Assembly: GCA_023489065.1 (NCBI GenBank) | Contig: JAMDCL010000115.1 | Coordinates: forward strand, 640-6,418 | Length of the DNA stretch: 5,779 nt | Source of the DNA: Deltaproteobacteria bacterium | GTDB taxonomy: Bacteria > JAMCPX01 | Reading direction: 5' to 3' | In this document: one piece after another, positions 1-5,779 of the stretch | How the letters are laid out: each line of letters starts with the position of its first letter | Numbering within the stretch: the first letter of the stretch is position 1 | The notes under the pieces: generated by a model | Told to the model about the DNA's origin: nothing | The model's database searches: none | Seen by the model: only the letters and a program-made list of their open reading frames with translations | Made by a program: the position numbers and the translations under genes

Positions 1-133
1 CGGGCAGGGCAACGTTGACAATAGAATTATCCAGCACCCCCATAAAGCTGCCGATCATGACTATCGCTAATACCCACCATTTATAGGATGTGTTGTTGTC
101 TCCGTTCGAATTCGCGGCGCCGTTTACAGCCAT
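1..133 (-). CDS. DHA2-family MFS drug transporter (EmrB/QacA type), N-terminal fragment
   Basis: Inner-membrane proton-driven multidrug exporter of the 14-helix DHA2 group, the energised partner of the adaptor and outer-membrane channel encoded just upstream. Only the first 44 codons are in the window; the rest lies beyond base 1. After a short polar, Asn-rich N-terminus (residues 1-18) comes the first membrane helix, from about W19, running into LDNSIVNVALP (residues 34-44). This matches the conserved helix-1 motif of the DHA2 group (LDxTIVNVALP), with Ser in place of the usual Thr. The ATG at 133-131 overlaps the end of the adaptor gene by 10 bases, and a purine-rich AAGAAAG lies just before it inside that gene, so translation is probably coupled. 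The family call rests on one motif plus gene order, but both agree. Substrate cannot be told. Confidence 0.9.
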   Translation of the reverse strand, partial: MAVNGAANSNGDNNTSYKWWVLAIVMIGSFMGVLDNSIVNVALP

Positions 134-1086
134 GAAAACTTTCTTGTATGGATCTTCACTTCTACGGACATACCGGGTCTCAGGATATAGCCCTGTGAAT
201 CAATGGCGATCTTGACCGGCACACGCTGAACGATCTTGATAAATGTGCCGGAAGGATTTTCTGACGGTATGACAGAGTAGGCACCGATGGTCTCTGCCTG
301 CACGTGGATTACTGTTCCGGTAAAGGTAATGCCCGGGTAGGTGTCCACATAGATATCCACCTTTTGTCCCGGCTTAACAGTTCCGACATGTGTTTCTTTG
401 ATATTTGCTTCTATCCAGATATCTTTCAGGTCGACAAGACCAAAAATCGGTTCACCGGGGGACATATTCTGGCCTATATTCGCATACCGCTGTGCAACTC
501 TTCCGGAAATAGGGCTTTTCAGCTCGATGCCTTCGAGCCTGTTCTGCGTGGCATCAAGGATATTTTTAGCAAATGCAAGCGTGATCTGTGCAGACTCATA
601 CTGTGACTTTGTCACCTCGTACCGTGTTTTTGCATCGAGGAGGTTTTGTTCGCTCGTGCCGCCTCTTTTATAGACACGCTCCAGGCGCTCCTCATTCTGT
701 TTGGCATCTACCAATTCCGACTGAAGGACATCGACATTGTTCTTCGCCCTCTGGTATTGTATGGATGCCTCCGAACGGGCAGATTTCAGATCTTTATCCG
801 TGATTATATTGGAGAGTGTTACAACGGCGAGTGTTTCTCCCTTGGTAACCGCGTCCCCTTCATCCGCGTTCAACTGGGTAATGTAGGTTGGTAGCGGGGA
901 GCTCAGCAGTATCAGGTGCGCATCCACCTGCGCGTCTTCGGTATAAGCATAGTTATTCCAGTATCTCCACCATATGAGGCCGAATATGATGCCTGCGATT
1001 ATCAACAAGCCGGGGACATACACCCTTGGCTGGCTTAACATTTTCTTTTTGCTTTTCGGTTTGTGTGTTTTTTCTGTTTCTTCCAT
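124..1086 (-). CDS. EmrA/HlyD-family periplasmic adaptor (membrane fusion protein)
   Basis: Periplasmic adaptor that links an inner-membrane MFS exporter to a TolC-type channel. The 320-residue product has a basic cytoplasmic tail (1-21), one membrane anchor (about 22-43), and a first biotinyl-lipoyl half (about 53-89, with the EGDAVTKGETL turn). An alpha-helical hairpin rich in Lys, Glu and Gln follows (about 97-185), then the second lipoyl half (SPISGRV at 191-197), a beta-barrel domain (222-263), and the C-terminal IVQRVPVKI (285-293) and LRPGMSVEVKI (302-312) signatures typical of EmrA-like adaptors. It is somewhat shorter than E. coli EmrA (about 390), so the hairpin may be shorter. I chose ATG 1086-1084 because AAAGGGAG lies five bases before it; the upstream in-frame GTG (1107) would place that ribosome site inside the gene. 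It follows the channel gene after 104 bases and overlaps the transporter gene. Confidence 0.93.
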   Translation of the reverse strand: MEETEKTHKPKSKKKMLSQPRVYVPGLLIIAGIIFGLIWWRYWNNYAYTEDAQVDAHLILLSSPLPTYITQLNADEGDAVTKGETLAVVTLSNIITDKDLKSARSEASIQYQRAKNNVDVLQSELVDAKQNEERLERVYKRGGTSEQNLLDAKTRYEVTKSQYESAQITLAFAKNILDATQNRLEGIELKSPISGRVAQRYANIGQNMSPGEPIFGLVDLKDIWIEANIKETHVGTVKPGQKVDIYVDTYPGITFTGTVIHVQAETIGAYSVIPSENPSGTFIKIVQRVPVKIAIDSQGYILRPGMSVEVKIHTRKFSWL

Positions 1087-1091
1087 GTTTT

Positions 1092-1099
1092 CTCCCTTT
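1092..1099 (-). promoter_or_regulatory. Ribosome binding site of the adaptor gene
   Basis: AAAGGGAG on the minus strand, five bases before ATG 1086. It decides the start: the longer reading frame from GTG 1107 contains this site and has no comparable one of its own. Confidence 0.75.
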
Positions 1100-1190
1100 C
1101 CTGTCACTCGTCTGTCAAATCTTCACGCAGCCTTCTTTAGGGATTCCTGCCATTTGCGAATCCGAAATGAAGTGTCGTTTTTCGTATTGT

Positions 1191-2516
1191 TTAATAAGAG
1201 GCTGTTCCCATGATCCTTTCTAACTCGGCAAGAGCGAGAAGATAATTGTACTTCGCCTTTATATAGTTCATCTGTGCTTCTTTCAGCCCGAGGTTTGCAT
1301 TGAGCACATCAAGATTTGTTGCCAGACCTATTCTGTACTGTTCCTGAGCAATACTTTCCGCCTTCTCAGCCGTGTTTAATGCATCCTGCGCCGCGGTAAT
1401 TTCATTCTTGGCAACGGTTGCATTGGAATATGCCGCCTCTGTCGATATCTTTATGTTGTCCATTGTTTCGGATTTGAGAAATACCACCTTATAATAATTC
1501 GAGGACGCCTCTTTAAACCGGCCGATATCCGTCCCGCCGTTGAACAGCGGTATGGATAAGACGAGTTCTGCCTGATATATACCTTGCCACGTCCCGGTAA
1601 ATTCGTTGGAAAGCCAGTTATAGTTGCCCGCAAGAGCGAGTGTCGGCGAGAATCTGCCTATGGACAACTTTTTATAGTCGCTCAACGCGGAGAGTTGTTT
1701 GTTTATTATTTTAAGCTGATAGTTGTTCTCCTTTGCCCGGTCCTCATAGTATCCAAGATCTTTGGAGAACTCCGGCAAGACGACATCGGGATTTGCACAT
1801 ACGTTGCTGGTAAACTCGACGCCAAGGATATTCTTCAATGCCAGCCCGGCTATTTTTACGTTGTTCTGTGCACCGATGAATTGGGGTTGAAGGTTTGAAA
1901 GGCTGACGCTCGCATTCAACATGTCGAGCTCCGACGCCTCACCTGCACTGTACCGGTCCTTGGTGACCCTGTAATGCTCGGAAGCAAGATCGATGGAATG
2001 TTTCAGCACATCCACGGATTCGGATGCAAGCAGCAGGTTGTAATAAGCCTTTTTGACCTGATAGACAACTTCTTGTTTTTCCGCTTGTTCCTGTTCTTCG
2101 GCAGATTCGTACATCTTTTTTGCCGCCGCGTAATTGTGGTAGAGCATACCTCCCGCGAACAACGTCCATGTACCGTTGAATCCCGCGTTATACTCGAACG
2201 TGGTATCAATGCGTGCGCTTAATGCACTGGGCGGAAAGTTCGGACCGAACGAACCGGCGGGTATCGGTATCAAAGGTACCTGGTGGGTAAATGTATAGAC
2301 CCCTGCGGCCGAGATGTCCGGCAGAAAACCACCCCGTGCCTGTACAACCCGTGCCCATGCGGCGTCTTTATCCTGTTGAGACTGTTTTATTGTTTTATTA
2401 TTGCCGATGGCGAGTCTGAGCGCCTCATCGAGGTTCAAGGTCTCGCACGCCTGCGATTTTAACGGTAACACCGCTGCGAGCAGCAATAAAGCGAACGATA
2501 GGATTTTTGTTTTCAT
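1191..2516 (-). CDS. TolC-like outer-membrane efflux protein (OEP family)
   Basis: Trimeric outer-membrane channel and exit duct of the pump. The 441-residue precursor starts with a signal peptide (Lys-rich start, Leu/Ala core, cleavage likely after SQA at 21-23). Two OEP repeats follow, each with an outer-membrane strand region (WTLFAGG at 117-123; LSIPLFNGG at 320-328) and long helices. The internal duplication is visible: RYSAGEASELDMLNA (188-202) matches QYRIGLATNLDVLNA (393-407). Length is normal for the family. The mature protein would begin at Cys24, but S-Q-A before it lacks the Leu expected of a lipobox, so I favour ordinary signal peptidase cleavage over lipidation. ATG 2516 is preferred over ATG 2528 because GAGGAG lies between them, four bases before 2516. 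The gene sits 8 bases after the TetR gene and before the adaptor gene. Confidence 0.94.
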   Translation of the reverse strand: MKTKILSFALLLLAAVLPLKSQACETLNLDEALRLAIGNNKTIKQSQQDKDAAWARVVQARGGFLPDISAAGVYTFTHQVPLIPIPAGSFGPNFPPSALSARIDTTFEYNAGFNGTWTLFAGGMLYHNYAAAKKMYESAEEQEQAEKQEVVYQVKKAYYNLLLASESVDVLKHSIDLASEHYRVTKDRYSAGEASELDMLNASVSLSNLQPQFIGAQNNVKIAGLALKNILGVEFTSNVCANPDVVLPEFSKDLGYYEDRAKENNYQLKIINKQLSALSDYKKLSIGRFSPTLALAGNYNWLSNEFTGTWQGIYQAELVLSIPLFNGGTDIGRFKEASSNYYKVVFLKSETMDNIKISTEAAYSNATVAKNEITAAQDALNTAEKAESIAQEQYRIGLATNLDVLNANLGLKEAQMNYIKAKYNYLLALAELERIMGTASY

Positions 2517-2520
2517 GTGT

Positions 2521-2526
2521 CTCCTC
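2521..2526 (-). promoter_or_regulatory. Ribosome binding site of the outer-membrane channel gene, overlapping the tetR-family stop codon
   Basis: GAGGAG on the minus strand, four bases before ATG 2516. Two of its bases are shared with the TGA stop (2527-2525) of the regulator gene, so ribosomes ending the regulator sit on the start region of the next gene. An in-frame ATG at 2528-2526 overlaps the same stop as ATGA but has no site of its own that is as good. Confidence 0.75.
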
Positions 2527-3142
2527 ATTTCACGTTTAATATGCCGGATGATAAAATACTTATTATGTTTTCCGCAACAAGAGACGAAGTAACGGGTTCT
2601 TTCTTCATGGCCCCCATATGGATTATGTGCTGTATCGCACCGAAGATCATCGAGCTCAAAATGGCGGTATTTACATCGTCCTTTATCCCGCCCGTCTGTT
2701 TCCCTTGCTCCATCAATTTGATTATTTCATCGTATTTTTCCGTGAATTCGCTGGAAAGACGGTTTTTCAGCTTTCTTGCAAACGTCTTCTTAACGTTTAT
2801 CCATTCAGAGAAGACTATCGCAAAAAAATCATTATTCGTGCCGAAATATTCGATCCACGCAGTTATCATGGCGGACAAGATTTCAAGGAAGGTGGTCTTG
2901 TTACGGATTTTCTCTTCATAAAAATCGTGGAACTCATTCAATTTATAGAGGATTGCGTTGTAATAGAGGTCGTCCTTGCTTTTGAAGTATTGATAGAGTG
3001 TGCCCACACCCATTTCGACTGCATTCGCGATATCATGCATCGTTGCCTCATAAAACCCCTTTTCGGAAAAAACTTTTATGGAGGCCTCAATGATCTCTTG
3101 ATTCTTCCTTAATTTTTCTCTTTCTTTTCTCGTGAGCTTCAA
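2525..3142 (-). CDS. TetR/AcrR-family transcriptional regulator
   Basis: Likely local, ligand-responsive repressor of the efflux operon that it heads. The 205-residue protein has the standard TetR N-terminal DNA-binding domain: helix 1 about 14-29 (IIEASIKVFSEKG) and the helix-turn-helix about 33-56, ending in GVGTLYQYFKSKDDL, a near-canonical TetR recognition-helix signature. Residues 60-205 form the variable all-helical ligand and dimer domain, which does not reveal the inducer. The start is TTG 3142-3140: an in-frame stop lies a few codons upstream, no ATG or GTG occurs before the helix-turn-helix, and GAGGA sits nine bases ahead. A TTG start would keep repressor levels low. The gene lies directly behind a sigma-70 promoter and 8 bases ahead of the channel gene, so regulation is probably autogenous. 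A repressor role is inferred from family and position. Confidence 0.94.
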   Translation of the reverse strand: MKLTRKEREKLRKNQEIIEASIKVFSEKGFYEATMHDIANAVEMGVGTLYQYFKSKDDLYYNAILYKLNEFHDFYEEKIRNKTTFLEILSAMITAWIEYFGTNNDFFAIVFSEWINVKKTFARKLKNRLSSEFTEKYDEIIKLMEQGKQTGGIKDDVNTAILSSMIFGAIQHIIHMGAMKKEPVTSSLVAENIISILSSGILNVK

Positions 3143-3151
3143 ATATACAAA

Positions 3152-3156
3152 TCCTC
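3152..3156 (-). promoter_or_regulatory. Ribosome binding site supporting a TTG start for the TetR-family gene
   Basis: GAGGA on the minus strand, nine bases before TTG 3142. Together with the in-frame stop just upstream and the lack of any ATG before the DNA-binding domain, it makes the TTG the only reasonable start. Confidence 0.65.
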
Positions 3157-3165
3157 GTTCAATTT

Positions 3166-3201
3166 ATGAATTATGCTTCTTTTGCAAGAATAGTAATTCA
3201 T
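3166..3201. promoter_or_regulatory. Inverted repeat flanking the -10 box and start site of the efflux-operon promoter (candidate operator)
   Basis: ATGAATTA (3166-3173) and its exact reverse complement TAATTCAT (3194-3201) are separated by 20 bases. The arms bracket the -10 box and the predicted start of the TetR-family promoter, where a repressor would block RNA polymerase. The 28-base centre-to-centre distance is wide for a single TetR dimer, so two dimers or another factor would be needed. An AT-rich 8-base pair could also be chance. Confidence 0.35.
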
Positions 3202-3215
3202 CCGTGCACTGTCAA
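3187..3215 (-). promoter_or_regulatory. Sigma-70 promoter of the efflux operon
   Basis: On the minus strand a perfect -35 TTGACA (3215-3210) is followed after 17 bases by TATTCT (3192-3187, four of six consensus positions). Transcription would start near 3180, giving a leader of about 38 bases before the TTG codon. It faces away from the PilZ-gene promoter. Confidence 0.75.
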
Positions 3216-3250
3216 GTAAAAACTGGTTTGAACAGGAAAACCGGTTTACC
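3216..3250. promoter_or_regulatory. Two tandem AAACYGGTTT palindromes between the divergent promoters (candidate operator)
   Basis: AAACTGGTTT (3220-3229) and the perfect palindrome AAACCGGTTT (3238-3247) have centres 18 bases apart. The second extends outwards to GG...CC with one mismatched pair (3235-3250). With one more matching base on the left, they form an 11-base direct repeat differing at one position. They lie just upstream of the -35 of the efflux promoter, centred near -44 and -62. The local TetR-family protein or the nearby XRE protein could bind here; the sequence does not say which. Confidence 0.5.
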
Positions 3251-3256
3251 ATGGTA
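3247..3256. promoter_or_regulatory. Perfect 10-base palindrome TACCATGGTA
   Basis: This self-complementary decamer shares one base with the right AAACCGGTTT palindrome and lies about 60-69 bases before the predicted start of the PilZ-gene transcript. It may be a separate operator or part of the same binding region. A 10-base palindrome alone is weak evidence. Confidence 0.3.
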
Positions 3257-3281
3257 CGGTGCTTTAAGCTGCACGCATATA

Positions 3282-3309
3282 TTGACTATTGTTTTATTGT
3301 TGTTATAAT
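3282..3309 (+). promoter_or_regulatory. Extended -10 sigma-70 promoter of the PilZ-XRE-gyrB operon
   Basis: TTGACT (3282-3287, five of six) is followed after 16 bases by a perfect TATAAT (3304-3309), which is itself preceded by the extended -10 element TGT (3301-3303). Transcription would start near 3315-3317, only 3 to 5 bases before ATG 3320, so the message would be nearly leaderless. No other convincing promoter was found before gyrB, so this one probably drives all three genes. Confidence 0.8.
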
Positions 3310-3319
3310 ACGAGAAAAG

Positions 3320-3653
3320 ATGGAACGAAGAAAATTTCATAGAAATAATATTAAGATCATGATAGACTATCTTAAGGATAGTGATATCGAGGCGGGGTAC
3401 ACAAGAGACATAAGCAGCGGCGGTATGTTTATAGAAATGAGCAGTGTACCGAAAGAAGGAACCACGGTATTTTTAGACTTTTTCTTACCCGGTATAAAAA
3501 AGAAATTTAAACTCAAGGGTAAGGTGGTCTGGGCAAACAAAGAAGCGGATGATGCGGGGAAATCCAAGGCCGGCATAGGCATAGAATTCATAAACCTTAA
3601 CGAAGAAAACAAGAACTATTTGAACACGGGAATAAAAAATATACGGGGGAACC

Positions 3654-3667
<14 letters not shown>
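3320..3667 (+). CDS. Single-domain PilZ protein, probable c-di-GMP receptor
   Basis: A 115-residue stand-alone PilZ domain, probably cytosolic, with no membrane segment or partner domain. Both c-di-GMP binding motifs are intact: RxxxR at R4-R8 (RKFHR) and DxSxxG at D30-G35 (DISSGG). The rest follows the beta-barrel pattern, with GTTVFLDFFLPG, KLKGKVVWANK and the final GIGIEFINL strand, then a short polar helix. Such proteins sense c-di-GMP and pass the signal to a partner, but the partner is unknown. The start is ATG 3320, which places RxxxR at the very N-terminus as usual. The longer frame from ATG 3251 would run across the promoter. Only a weak GAG lies before the ATG, and the predicted transcript starts 3-5 bases upstream, so initiation may be leaderless. 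It overlaps the next gene by 14 bases. Confidence 0.9.
3645..3650 (+). promoter_or_regulatory. Ribosome binding site of the XRE-family gene
   Basis: GGGGGA lies three bases before ATG 3654, inside the last codons of the PilZ gene. It supports this start and suggests independent as well as coupled initiation. Confidence 0.55.

Positions 3668-5779
<2,112 letters not shown>

Noticed and set aside
1087..1107. Upstream GTG start for the adaptor gene
   Set aside because: It would place the good AAAGGGAG ribosome site inside the coding region; ATG 1086 fits better.
1090..1118. Internal promoter for the adaptor gene, based on TTGACA at 1118-1113 on the minus strand
   Set aside because: No -10-like sequence occurs 16-18 bases downstream; the position holds GGGAGA.
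1115..1153. Tiny 12-codon frame (ATG GCA GGA ... TGA) in the gap between channel and adaptor genes
   Set aside because: No convincing ribosome site and too short to support as a gene from sequence alone.
2436..2447. Possible lipoprotein signal (SQAC) in the channel protein
   Set aside because: The -3 position is Ser, not Leu or similar as in a lipobox, so ordinary signal peptidase cleavage after SQA is more likely.
2517..2528. Upstream ATG 2528 start for the channel gene (ATGA overlap with the regulator stop)
   Set aside because: GAGGAG lies after this ATG and four bases before ATG 2516, and the later start gives a cleaner signal peptide.
3251..3319. Longer PilZ reading frame starting at ATG 3251
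   Set aside because: This stretch holds the TTGACT and TATAAT boxes; the extra residues are unlike PilZ sequence, and the RxxxR motif normally lies at the very start.

Overview
The window is a compact, fully coding stretch of a Gram-negative bacterial chromosome: about 97% of it is genes, with one 177-base divergent intergenic region. The outer-membrane factor and periplasmic adaptor genes require a double membrane. The PilZ protein, the XRE regulator ending its helix-turn-helix with a VDWLFYG motif, and the moderate GC content would fit Thermodesulfobacteriota, Nitrospirota or relatives. That placement is a guess, because no rRNA or other strong taxonomic marker is present.

Left part, minus strand, read from right to left: a TetR-family regulator (3142-2525), a TolC-like outer-membrane efflux protein (2516-1191), an EmrA/HlyD-type periplasmic adaptor (1086-124) and the first 44 codons of a DHA2-family (EmrB/QacA) transporter (133-1, cut by the window edge). 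Together they encode a complete tripartite drug or solvent efflux pump with its own regulator as first gene. A good sigma-70 promoter (TTGACA, 17 bases, TATTCT) precedes the regulator.

Middle, 3143-3319: back-to-back promoters for the two operons, with several short palindromes between or over them that are candidate operators.

Right part, plus strand: a small single-domain PilZ protein (likely c-di-GMP receptor, 3320-3667), an XRE-family DNA-binding protein (3654-4082) and gyrB (4082 to the window end, 566 codons seen). The three reading frames overlap (14 bases, then 1 base) and appear to be transcribed from one strong extended -10 promoter whose predicted start lies only about 3-5 bases before the PilZ start codon. 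A gyrase subunit co-transcribed with a PilZ protein and an XRE regulator, instead of the usual dnaA/dnaN/recF neighbours, is the most interesting arrangement here. No mobile element, CRISPR array, RNA gene or convincing terminator was seen.
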